DNA of 22,024 bases, from NCBI GenBank assembly GCA_964502465.1, contig CAZCWX010000183.1:1-22024 (forward strand), written 5' to 3'. Below are positions 13,326-20,465 of the stretch, in pieces. Under the pieces are notes generated by a model. It was not told where the DNA came from. It did not search any database and worked only from the letters and a program-made list of their open reading frames with translations. The position numbers were made by a program, and so were the translations under genes. Within the stretch, counting starts at the first letter, position 1, and each line of letters begins with the position of its first letter. The stretch is from CAZCWX01 sp964502465. Lineage in GTDB: Bacteria > Desulfobacterota > Binatia > Bin18.

Positions 13326-15074
13326 TTACCTTGCCTGGCGGCCGTAACGGAGGAGTCCGCCCGGTGTGGCACCGGTGCATTTGCCGTCTTCGAAGGTAGT
13401 CTCACCGTTGACCATGATCCAGCGATACCCTTCGGCTTTCTGCACCCGCCGCCATTCTCCTGCTGGCAGGTCATAGGCGATCTCGATCGGCAGGGCTTTC
13501 AGGTTGTTGAAATCATAGACCACAATATCTGCCGCCAGTCCTTCGCGCAGCGTCCCGCGATCTTTGAACTGCGCTGCCCACGCCGGCAACGCGCTGAGCC
13601 GGAAATGCGCCTCTTCTAACGAGAGGGCTCCGGTATCGCGTACCAGCCAGCTCAGCATGTCCGTCGGATAGACACCCAGCGTGAGGAACTTGATGTGGGC
13701 GCCACCGTCAGACACCCCTGGGATAGACGCAGGGGAACTCAGCATCTCCTGGTGTACGTGCGGGTCGTTATTGACGACTGGCCCCAACCACTCCGTCTGC
13801 AGGTTGTCCGCTACCGAGATGTCCAGGATGGTGTCGATCACATGCTTGTTCTCGCGTTTGGCGATCTCTTCCACCGATAGCCCCAGATATTTCTCACGCA
13901 GGTCCGGGCGATCGATCTTGAGCGCAATATACTTATGCAACTCACCAAAGATAAAGTCGCGGGTCGGTGTGCCGGCGTCATACTCTGCCCGCATGGCCTG
14001 ACGAAGTTCAGGGTTGGACAGTTTGGCCTTCTTCTCTTCTGGCGTGCCTAGCGTAGCCTCGCGCCAGGCAGAGTTGTCATCAAACAAGTTCCAGTCTTGG
14101 AAGTTGATAATAAACGGGGCGCGGACCGTAGCGGCCTGTCCATACACGGGAATCCCTTTGGCCACCATTTCATTGAGCCACTTCAGCTGGAGGCGGAGAG
14201 GTTCCACAATTTTTTCATGCGCCACCAAGGCATTATAGATCACCGAATGACCGCTCTGCTCCGCCAGTTGGGTGCTGAAGTTCATGTCGCGGTGCATGCC
14301 GATGCCCTGATCATTTCCCGTCGCACTGGACTGGGTAATCTGAATGAACCCGGCCTCGTATTCGCGCAACGCCTGCGCCATGGCCAGATAGAATTCATCT
14401 GGCAACACGTCGGAAATCATCGGTGACCCGTCATAGTCGCGCTGTACGGACGCTGTGCTCTCAGGGAACAAGCGTTGGGCTCCCCAGCCAATCGCGCCAG
14501 CTTGCATCGCTTCATGGAACAGTCGAATCGCCGTCTGCACCTCTTTCTCGTTGGGCAAGCGTTTTTTCGCTTCGCTAAAGCCGCCCATGGCATACGCCAC
14601 TAAAGGAGTGACTGGCACGAGCTGAGAGAGATTGATCCCCAACGGCAGACGATCAAGATGCTCCATCCACTGCGGGAAGGTCTCCCACTCGGGTACCATC
14701 GACACCTTCATCGGCTCGAGCGGAATCGCCTCGTTGCGTGAGAGCGACAGCAAGGCACGGTCGAAGTCTTTGGCGTAGACGGGAGCGAAGCCAAATCCAC
14801 AGTTGCCGATCGTCACAGAGGTGACGCCGTGCCAGCCGCCGATCGAGCAGTATGGATCCCAGTGCAACTGCGCATCGTAATGCGTGTGCAGATCAATGAA
14901 GCCTGGGGCAACAATCAGCCCACTGGCATCCAGCACGCGCTTGGCGTCGCTGCTTGACAAACGGCCAATCGCCGCGATCTTGCCGTTCGTGATACCGATA
15001 TCCCCTCTGTAGCGCGGCACCCGCGTGCCATCGACAATCGTGCCACCTTTAATAAGCGTATCGAACTGCGCCAT
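13326..15074 (-). CDS. Amidohydrolase, N-acyl-D-amino-acid deacylase-like (copy 2)
   Basis: A 582-residue paralogue of the protein at 10834-12576, co-linear over its whole length. It has the same active-site pattern: HTHYDAQLHWDP (H63, H65), GNCGFGFAP (C92), NEAIPLEPMKVSM, and SDGGAH at 455-460. AAAGGAGGGAG lies just before ATG 15074. Divergence between copies is concentrated in the middle (residues about 220-310, including the VGVDDPRAGMHNDFDF versus TGNDQGIGMHRDMNF region), which may change substrate choice. It follows the LLM oxidoreductase by 99 bases. As a pair the enzymes could hydrolyse amide or lactam products made by the oxidoreductases; that is inference. Confidence 0.92.
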   Translation of the reverse strand: MAQFDTLIKGGTIVDGTRVPRYRGDIGITNGKIAAIGRLSSSDAKRVLDASGLIVAPGFIDLHTHYDAQLHWDPYCSIGGWHGVTSVTIGNCGFGFAPVYAKDFDRALLSLSRNEAIPLEPMKVSMVPEWETFPQWMEHLDRLPLGINLSQLVPVTPLVAYAMGGFSEAKKRLPNEKEVQTAIRLFHEAMQAGAIGWGAQRLFPESTASVQRDYDGSPMISDVLPDEFYLAMAQALREYEAGFIQITQSSATGNDQGIGMHRDMNFSTQLAEQSGHSVIYNALVAHEKIVEPLRLQLKWLNEMVAKGIPVYGQAATVRAPFIINFQDWNLFDDNSAWREATLGTPEEKKAKLSNPELRQAMRAEYDAGTPTRDFIFGELHKYIALKIDRPDLREKYLGLSVEEIAKRENKHVIDTILDISVADNLQTEWLGPVVNNDPHVHQEMLSSPASIPGVSDGGAHIKFLTLGVYPTDMLSWLVRDTGALSLEEAHFRLSALPAWAAQFKDRGTLREGLAADIVVYDFNNLKALPIEIAYDLPAGEWRRVQKAEGYRWIMVNGETTFEDGKCTGATPGGLLRYGRQAR

Positions 15075-15173
15075 AACTCCCTCCTTTTAGATATATGGGT
15101 TGCAGAAATCAGTTCCCGTGGCGATGGAGGAGCGCTCCATCGTCCACGAACACGCATGCCGCTCACAAGTCCC

Positions 15174-16292
15174 TTACAACGCAGCCGCTCGGGTGTCCTC
15201 TACCGCGATTGTGCGGTGTGGGTTGAAGTAGGGCAGGATGTGCTTCCCGATCCGTTGGATGGACCGCATGATGTTTTGATGCGGAATACGTCCGGCTTGT
15301 TTGAAGCAGATCACCTGGCTGAGACCCGCTTTCTGGAAATTCTCCAGCTTGCGGATGACTTCATCGGGATTGCCAACAACGACCATGTGATGATCCTTGA
15401 GTTCAGCATCGGAGGCGTCTTTCGGATCCAGGTCCATGGCAAAGACATTGCGGAGGTACTCATACGAGTACAGCTTATTCTTTACCATGAGAGGCTCGAA
15501 CAGCTTCGCCACGTTGTGCAGGAACCACCGCGCGCCCTCTAAACCGATCGCTTCTTCTTCTTTGTTTTCCGCGACGTGCATGATGGCGACGCCGGCAAAC
15601 GCTTCGTTGACCACCTTGGGAATCTGTTGGGAGCGTTGCGCGCACGCCTGGCGATACCTTTCCATCATCTGCTGCACTTGATCCCAGTTGAAATTAAAAC
15701 TCAACACGCCTAACCCGCGGTCACCCGCCATATCGTAGCTATCGGGGGCGACACAGGCCATCCACATGGGGGGATGAGGTTTCTGGATCGGCTTCGGCAC
15801 TACGCGCCGCGGCGGGACTTTCATCAGCTTCCCGTCGTACTCCAAAATCTCTTCAGTCCAGGCCTTGACGATGATTTCCAGCGCTTCCTTTACCTCGTCG
15901 CGGGTGCGATCGTAATCGACGTTGAAGCCGTCGAGTTCCTGGGCAGTGGTCGAGCGGCCGGTGCCAAGATCCACGCGGCCGTTGCTCATGATATCGAGCA
16001 CAGCGGCTTGTTCCGCCACTTTGATGGGGTGGTTAAAGTTAAACGGTAGTAACCGCACGCCATGGGCAATGCGGATGTTCTTGGTGCGTTGTGTGACCGC
16101 TCCGTAGAACACCTCTGGGGCGGGGCTGTGGGAATATTCTTCGAGGAAATGATGCTCGACTTCCCACACATAGTCAAAACCCAGTCGGTCGGCAAGTTCA
16201 ATTTGTGCCAGTGCTTCCCAATAAGTGTTGTATTCACTCCGTTCATGCCAGGGGCGCGGGGTTTCCATCTCGTACAATAAACCAAACTTCAT
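15174..16292 (-). CDS. LLM class flavin-dependent oxidoreductase
   Basis: A 372-residue luciferase-like monooxygenase fold protein. Start ATG 16292 (MKFGLLYEME) is favoured over 16331 because AAGGAGG precedes it. Landmarks: LGFDYVWEVEHHFLEEYSHSP (33-53 region) with the HHF motif of the luciferase family, LLPFNFNHPIKVAEQAAVLD, the GRVDLGTGRST phosphate/flavin segment, and PKPIQKPHPPMWMACVAP. Such enzymes use reduced FMN (with O2) or F420. It is cytoplasmic. It lies in the minus-strand run between the ACMSD-type amidohydrolase (84 bases upstream) and deacylase copy 2, so an oxidation-then-hydrolysis sequence is plausible. The cofactor cannot be decided from sequence. Confidence 0.92.
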   Translation of the reverse strand: MKFGLLYEMETPRPWHERSEYNTYWEALAQIELADRLGFDYVWEVEHHFLEEYSHSPAPEVFYGAVTQRTKNIRIAHGVRLLPFNFNHPIKVAEQAAVLDIMSNGRVDLGTGRSTTAQELDGFNVDYDRTRDEVKEALEIIVKAWTEEILEYDGKLMKVPPRRVVPKPIQKPHPPMWMACVAPDSYDMAGDRGLGVLSFNFNWDQVQQMMERYRQACAQRSQQIPKVVNEAFAGVAIMHVAENKEEEAIGLEGARWFLHNVAKLFEPLMVKNKLYSYEYLRNVFAMDLDPKDASDAELKDHHMVVVGNPDEVIRKLENFQKAGLSQVICFKQAGRIPHQNIMRSIQRIGKHILPYFNPHRTIAVEDTRAAAL

Positions 16293-16376
16293 ACGTTCCT
16301 CCTTATTGCGGATATGCGGCTCTGCAGTCATGACACGACGCCAGGCACAAGTCCAGCCTCGTGTCGCTCGTGTCGA

Positions 16377-17519
16377 TTAGGCCCCGATTCCATAGAATCG
16401 CAGCGCATTCTCGCCCAATACCTTACGCTGGTCAACGATCGGTAGGGAGGCCAGCCGCTCTTTTATTTCGCGGGCGACGCCAAACGATGAATCGATGTGG
16501 GGATAGTCCGAGGCCCACACGAAATAGTCTGCGCCAATATGGTTGACCACCTGTGCCGTCATCGTTTCATCGGGATCGGCGGAGACGACGCACTGCCGAT
16601 AGAAATACTCACTGGGTTTCATCTTGAGCTTGGTGCGACTTTTCATAGGGATATACTTGTGATCCATGCGATCCAGCCATGCCGAAATCCAATTGGCCCC
16701 TGATTCCAAAACCGTGCATTTCAGTCGCGGATATTTCTCGAACATCGCCAGCGACATCATCTGGGTAAATGCCGCCATCACGTCGATGGCCAGGAACGTA
16801 AAATTAAACAGCCCAAAATCGACATCTTTGCGGATCCAGTCGCGAAAAGAGGGTTCATCGCGAACAATCACGTGAAAGCCTACCGGCATCTGCAAATCTT
16901 GCACGGTTTCCCAGAAGCGGACGAAGGCCGGATCGTCAAAATGCTTGCCGCCACGAGCGGGCATATCCGGCGAGAGATAGATGCCCACGCAGCCGTCTTT
17001 GCGTGCGCGCAGGGTTTCCTCAACCGCGCCTGCTGGATCGAGCAGTGAAACATGGGCGATGGGATAGAGGCGCTGAGGGTTCTCGCTGCAAAAGTCCACC
17101 AGCCAACGGTTGTACGCACGGCAATAGGCAGTCGCAAGCTGCGGCTCCTGCACCCACCCTTCCCAGAAAATGCCGATAGTGGGATAAAGGAAGGCGATGT
17201 CAATCCCTTCTTCATCCATGATCTTAAGACGGGCTTTCGGGTCATAGCTGCCGGGAGGGCAGCCATCGGCATAGGTTTTTCGTCCAGGAATGAGCAATTC
17301 CTCCGGGTCCATACCAACACCGCCCAGCGCCCCGAGGGTGCCACGGACTACTTCGGCTGGCTTATTATCAAACAGTAAGACCTCCCATCCGCGTTCATCG
17401 TGCTCAATACGAATCGCACGATCGCGATAGGGTGGATCAATGTAGTTTAGCCACAGATCAGCGGGTTCCAGGATGTGCCCGTCAGCATCGACCACTGGTC
17501 CCAGTTGACTATTGGGCAT
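16377..17519 (-). CDS. Amidohydrolase 2 family protein (ACMSD/decarboxylase-like)
   Basis: A 380-residue amidohydrolase-2 protein. Metal and active-site landmarks: VVDADGHILE (9-18, a variant of the usual HxH in which D13 and H15 remain), PVGFHVIVRDE near the middle with the metal histidine, and WASDYPHIDSS (D338) at the end. The group includes ACMS decarboxylase, gamma-resorcylate decarboxylase and related hydrolases; many uncharacterised members sit beside LLM enzymes. AAAGGAGG precedes ATG 17519. It is the first gene of the minus-strand run, and a good promoter with an internal inverted repeat lies upstream, facing the MarR-like gene. Confidence 0.9.
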   Translation of the reverse strand: MPNSQLGPVVDADGHILEPADLWLNYIDPPYRDRAIRIEHDERGWEVLLFDNKPAEVVRGTLGALGGVGMDPEELLIPGRKTYADGCPPGSYDPKARLKIMDEEGIDIAFLYPTIGIFWEGWVQEPQLATAYCRAYNRWLVDFCSENPQRLYPIAHVSLLDPAGAVEETLRARKDGCVGIYLSPDMPARGGKHFDDPAFVRFWETVQDLQMPVGFHVIVRDEPSFRDWIRKDVDFGLFNFTFLAIDVMAAFTQMMSLAMFEKYPRLKCTVLESGANWISAWLDRMDHKYIPMKSRTKLKMKPSEYFYRQCVVSADPDETMTAQVVNHIGADYFVWASDYPHIDSSFGVAREIKERLASLPIVDQRKVLGENALRFYGIGA

Positions 17520-17582
17520 ACGAAACCTCCTTTTCTTTTTTCAGTAGAAAGGTTACATTATGAAACAATTTCCTCATGGAAT

Positions 17583-17612
17583 GATATAGCTGCTCCGCTA
17601 TGACCTTGTCAA
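17583..17612 (-). promoter_or_regulatory. Sigma-70 promoter of the amidohydrolase-LLM-deacylase run with operator candidate
   Basis: On the minus strand TTGACA (17612-17607), an 18-base spacer and TATATC (17588-17583) form a promoter firing toward the gene starting at 17519. The inverted repeat ATAGC-TGCTCC-GCTAT (17586-17601) overlaps the -10 and spacer. This position suits repression by the divergently encoded MarR-like protein. Confidence 0.55.
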
Positions 17613-17676
17613 GTGAAATGGTATGTCTGAGCAGCTTCCTCAACGAACAAGCTCAAGAGAGAGGTGATACACATCT

Positions 17677-18249
17677 ATGGGACTCCCAGCCAGCAACGCC
17701 AGCATTGAAACCGACCTTGCCGCTGAACTGCTCGAATTTTTCTACCCCGTGCACTATCGGACAGAAAAAGCGCTTGAGGATGAGTTGCGCGGTGGACTCT
17801 TGACTCGAAAACAAGTGGCGATTCTCTGGCTGATTCGTTCCGAAGGGGTGCAGGGGCGGCGTATGCGCCGCAAGGATATTGAGCGGTTCATGCAAGCCTG
17901 GTTTGAGGTCAGCGGCGCCGAGATTACCAGAACCCTGCGGAGCATGGCCCGTCCGCCACTGGGGATTGTCAAGATCGTTGAGGATCCCCGTTCTGGCCGA
18001 GAAAAACAGCTCTGGCTCACGCAGAAAGGGGAACGGTTGCTGCAGGACATGGTCGAACGAGGGCGGCAATTTCTGCAACGGATTATTATTGCGCAACTCT
18101 CTGAAGACGTGGTCAAGAGCGGGATCGAGTTCCTGCGCCAAGGGATCAATGCCTTTGAACGGGTGCAGCAAGAAAATCCGACAATCAATGGCAGGGAGAA
18201 GGGCCTTCGGAAACAAGTGCGGGAGAGGAAGGCGCCCCAAGAGCAGTAG
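17677..18249 (+). CDS. Winged-helix (MarR-like) transcriptional regulator
   Basis: A 190-residue protein with an N-terminal dimerisation helix (ETDLAAELLEFFYPVHYRTEKAL), a helix-turn-helix (TRKQVAILWLIRSEG, then KDIERFMQAWF and EITRTLRSMA) and a basic wing EDPRSGREKQLWLTQKG (about 108-124), the MarR pattern with 'D-R-'. The C-terminus (from about 160) is a charged helix. AGAGAGGTGAT precedes ATG 17677. It is divergent from the amidohydrolase gene at 17519, so it probably controls that run; the ligand is unknown. The sequence diverges from typical MarR in the segment 'GVQGRRMRRKDIERF', so the subfamily is uncertain. Confidence 0.8.
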   Translation: MGLPASNASIETDLAAELLEFFYPVHYRTEKALEDELRGGLLTRKQVAILWLIRSEGVQGRRMRRKDIERFMQAWFEVSGAEITRTLRSMARPPLGIVKIVEDPRSGREKQLWLTQKGERLLQDMVERGRQFLQRIIIAQLSEDVVKSGIEFLRQGINAFERVQQENPTINGREKGLRKQVRERKAPQEQ

Positions 18250-18320
18250 GAATGCAATCCCATGACTGTGGGGCACGGCGCCTTATATAGTTTTCCTAGC
18301 TGATCTGTCGAGAGGAAAGC

Positions 18321-18364
18321 GTTCATGCTGCGACTCCGCCCTGCGGGCTACGCTCAGTACGAAC
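18321..18364. repeat. Dispersed palindromic repeat, family B, copy 2
   Basis: GTTCATGCTGCGACTCCGCC to GTACGAAC, 44 bp, the reverse complement of the element at 3268-3311 with about five differences. It is followed by a partial relative ending TTGTCGAAGGG. Confidence 0.8.
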
Positions 18365-18492
18365 GGGAGGAGGATCCGCTCGCCCTGAGCGTAGCCTGAG
18401 CTTGTCGAAGGGCTCAGAGCCAACGGAAAAAGTATAGCTCAGGAAGTGAGGTAATGTCCCAAGGACCTGGGCAAGAATACCTGGGTCAATTC

Positions 18493-18550
18493 TTGTGGTG
18501 CGGGCCTCTGGCCTGCCCTTCACAATGCAGGCGGGACGCCTGCACCACAA
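18493..18550. repeat. Dispersed palindromic repeat, family A, copy 2
   Basis: 58 bp, the reverse complement of the repeat at 61-120: TTGTGGTGCGGGCCTCTGGC at one end and GACGCCTGCACCACAA at the other, with a shorter, unrelated centre. It lies between the MarR-like and LLM genes. Confidence 0.8.
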
Positions 18551-18661
18551 TATGAGAACGATCAACTTATTTCTGCTCGGCTCCCAATGTCGTATATTTC
18601 GATTTAGGGTGCCATTCTTGCTATGAGCAGATTGCGCCTTCTTCCTGGCGTGTGAGAAGAT

Positions 18662-19519
18662 TCACGACGAAAGCACCCGGCGAGCCAGTTCCTCTAACTC
18701 AGCGATGACCTCATTCCCTTTGGCCCGTCTGAGCCAAATCGTTGCATGGCTAATCCCGGCTTTTTCGAGCGCCTGGAGTTCTTCGCGGTCACCATACTGA
18801 CCGGGCTGGCCAAAGGCGATCACGTCGATCGTTTGTGGGTCTCGTCCGGCTTTTTCTGCCAACTCATGCAGGGTTGCTCGGCCACGCTGAAGATCTGCGA
18901 GTGAACCAACTGTCGGCAGCCAGCCATCCCCCCATTCGATGATGCGCTTGAACACATACTTGGAAGATCCGCCGAGTAACACCGGGGGATGGGGTTTCCG
19001 GGCAGGCTTGGGGAAAGAGCGCACTGCAGGAAAGTTGTAGTATGTCCCCTGATAAGCGGATTCTTCTTTGGTCCACAGTTCTTTCATTGCCAGAATAGCG
19101 TCGCGGGTTTGGGTCCAGCGGTGGGGAAAATCTCCGCCCATAATTTCGGTTTCTTCTTTGAGCCAGCCGGCACCGATCCCAAAGAGAAACCGACCCCCAG
19201 AGTAACAATCAAGGGTGGCAATCTCTTTCGCCAAGAGCAACGGATTCCGCTCAGGGACCAAACAGACTCCGGTGCCGAGTTGGATGGTTGAAGTAGTGGC
19301 TGAGGCGCGCGCCAGTGCGACAAAAGGATCGGCAATGATCCCAACAGCAGCAGGAATACGACCATCGGGTGAAGCAGGATAGCGCGAGGTATAATGGACC
19401 GGCAGGATCGCGTGCTCAGGCACCCAAAACGACGCAAAGCCTAACTCCTCGGCTTTCTTGGCGACAACGGCAGGGTCGGCTGTCTGTTCTGAGGCAAGCA
19501 AGAATACGCCCACTTTCAT
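18662..19519 (-). CDS. LLM class F420-dependent-type oxidoreductase
   Basis: A 285-residue luciferase-like protein of the TIGR03619-like F420 subfamily length. Landmarks: ELGFASFWVPEHAILP (25-40), TTSTIQLGTGVCLVPERNPLLLAKEIATLD, the FLFGIGAGWLKEE cofactor segment, and KPARKPHPPVLLGG. AAAGGAGG lies before ATG 19519. Enzymes of this kind transfer hydride with F420 or FMN on varied small molecules. It is the last gene of a second minus-strand run with a DOPA-dioxygenase-like gene 75 bases upstream. Assigning F420 rather than FMN is by family resemblance only. Confidence 0.9.
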   Translation of the reverse strand: MKVGVFLLASEQTADPAVVAKKAEELGFASFWVPEHAILPVHYTSRYPASPDGRIPAAVGIIADPFVALARASATTSTIQLGTGVCLVPERNPLLLAKEIATLDCYSGGRFLFGIGAGWLKEETEIMGGDFPHRWTQTRDAILAMKELWTKEESAYQGTYYNFPAVRSFPKPARKPHPPVLLGGSSKYVFKRIIEWGDGWLPTVGSLADLQRGRATLHELAEKAGRDPQTIDVIAFGQPGQYGDREELQALEKAGISHATIWLRRAKGNEVIAELEELARRVLSS

Positions 19520-19594
19520 AGCAACCTCCTTTATGATGACAGAAAAAGTGTAAGGTATAACCGTGCAAAATGTGGTAAGGATTGCGCCGCTGGT

Positions 19595-19972
19595 TCAGCG
19601 AGCTGCTCCCTCTTGGTGCTTTGCCGTAAATTCCTGAAGGAACTTGATATTGAGCGCGAGCTTCTCTCCCAGCCACAAGGCGCGAGAGGTATGGTCTCCC
19701 ACATCTTCGCCGGTGTCGGGATGGATCAGGACGTCTAAGCCTTCGTGATGAAGCATCAGCCAGGGAACAACATTCCCGAACTCCCTCGGTGAGAACTTCA
19801 CCTGGTACATCGACTTTGGGTGTGGACCAATAGGTTTGTCATGCCAACGCCCCAGTTCCACGTCGCACTGAGCGGCTACGCCGTCGCGGACTCGTGCGGC
19901 GGCCTCTCGTGTCGCTGGATCAAAGTACACATGGGCGTGAAAACATCTGATCTCATTGCTATGGTCTTTCAT
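19595..19972 (-). CDS. DOPA 4,5-dioxygenase family protein
   Basis: A 125-residue protein matching the small DODA-type extradiol dioxygenase family (PF08883 pattern). Conserved histidines: H12/H14 (CFHAHVYFD), H51 in GPHPKSMYQV, H75/H76 in WLMLHHEGLDVLIHP, H84 and H94 (GDHT-RALWLG). Fungal members cleave the DOPA ring next to the hydroxyls; bacterial members open catechol-like rings. The protein is normal length (about 115-125 residues) with no signal peptide. A GGAG lies about 11 bases before ATG 19972. It sits between a zinc-ribbon gene and an LLM gene, suggesting ring hydroxylation then cleavage, as inference. Confidence 0.85.
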   Translation of the reverse strand: MKDHSNEIRCFHAHVYFDPATREAAARVRDGVAAQCDVELGRWHDKPIGPHPKSMYQVKFSPREFGNVVPWLMLHHEGLDVLIHPDTGEDVGDHTSRALWLGEKLALNIKFLQEFTAKHQEGAAR

Positions 19973-20036
19973 CGTTTATGGCTCCGTTTTGTGTGTGTCA
20001 CACTGCCCGGTGGGGGAAAACCTGGATGAGAACTGA

Positions 20037-20309
20037 TTATTCTACCCAACCGTGTTGCAGAGTGTACACCGTGCCTGGTGGATACCACCACTCGCCAATC
20101 TTACAGAACGGGCACTTTTTCGGCATGGAACCACCGCGGGTATATTCGGGCACATCGACCATGGGCTTCACCGCGCCCTCAAAAGTGCCGTCGCGGGTAA
20201 CTTTTTTTGTCAGCAGATACAGGCCCATCCCACACTCCGGGCACGAAAGGATGGTCCCAGGACTCAGAAATGGCAGCAGAGTGATACGGTCTGGGGAAGG
20301 ATATGGCAT
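20037..20309 (-). CDS. Small zinc-ribbon protein of unknown function
   Basis: A 90-residue protein starting MPYPSPDRI; ATG 20309 is chosen because GGAGGGAG precedes it, not the more upstream ATG at 20321. Two CxxC pairs, C23-P-E-C26 and C66-P-F-C69, could bind one zinc in a rubredoxin-like knuckle. The end (GEWWYPPGTVYTL) is aromatic. Genes of this kind near oxygenases may carry electrons or stabilise a complex, but no family is recognised. Spacing to the DOPA dioxygenase-like gene is 64 bases. Confidence 0.75.
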   Translation of the reverse strand: MPYPSPDRITLLPFLSPGTILSCPECGMGLYLLTKKVTRDGTFEGAVKPMVDVPEYTRGGSMPKKCPFCKIGEWWYPPGTVYTLQHGWVE

Positions 20310-20322
20310 AACTCCCTCCAAA

Positions 20323-20343
20323 GTCAGCGGTCAGCAATCAGCA
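20323..20343. repeat. Heptanucleotide repeat tract
   Basis: GTCAGCG, GTCAGCA, ATCAGCA in register, 13 bases upstream of the zinc-ribbon start codon, just before its ribosome site. Confidence 0.75.
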
Positions 20344-20430
20344 GCAGAGGGGACAGATCATGGGTTACAGGATATAGGGCGGCGAGGCAAGGATCTGTTC
20401 CCTGTCACCTGTTCCCTGGAACCTCGCTTG

Positions 20431-20465
20431 AGCTGAAAGCTGAGCGCTATGAGCTAACAGCTACT
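20431..20465. repeat. Heptanucleotide repeat tract spanning an LLM stop codon
   Basis: AGCTGAA, AGCTGAG, CGCTATG, AGCTAAC, AGCTACT. The TAG stop of the minus-strand LLM gene (20461-20463) lies inside the last unit, so the tract has reached the very end of the coding sequence. Confidence 0.8.

Larger units (their letters stand above)
18250..18661. other. Intergenic region with two dispersed palindromes
   Basis: A 412-base gap between the convergent MarR-like gene and an LLM gene. It holds family B copy 2 (18321-18364), a related CTGAGC...TGTCGAAGGG segment at about 18386-18412, and family A copy 2 (18493-18550). No plausible gene or clear terminator was seen. Confidence 0.6.

Noticed and set aside
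18493..18550. Rho-independent terminator for the MarR-like gene
   Set aside because: The element forms a stem but has no T-run and recurs elsewhere as a dispersed repeat, so it is listed as a repeat.
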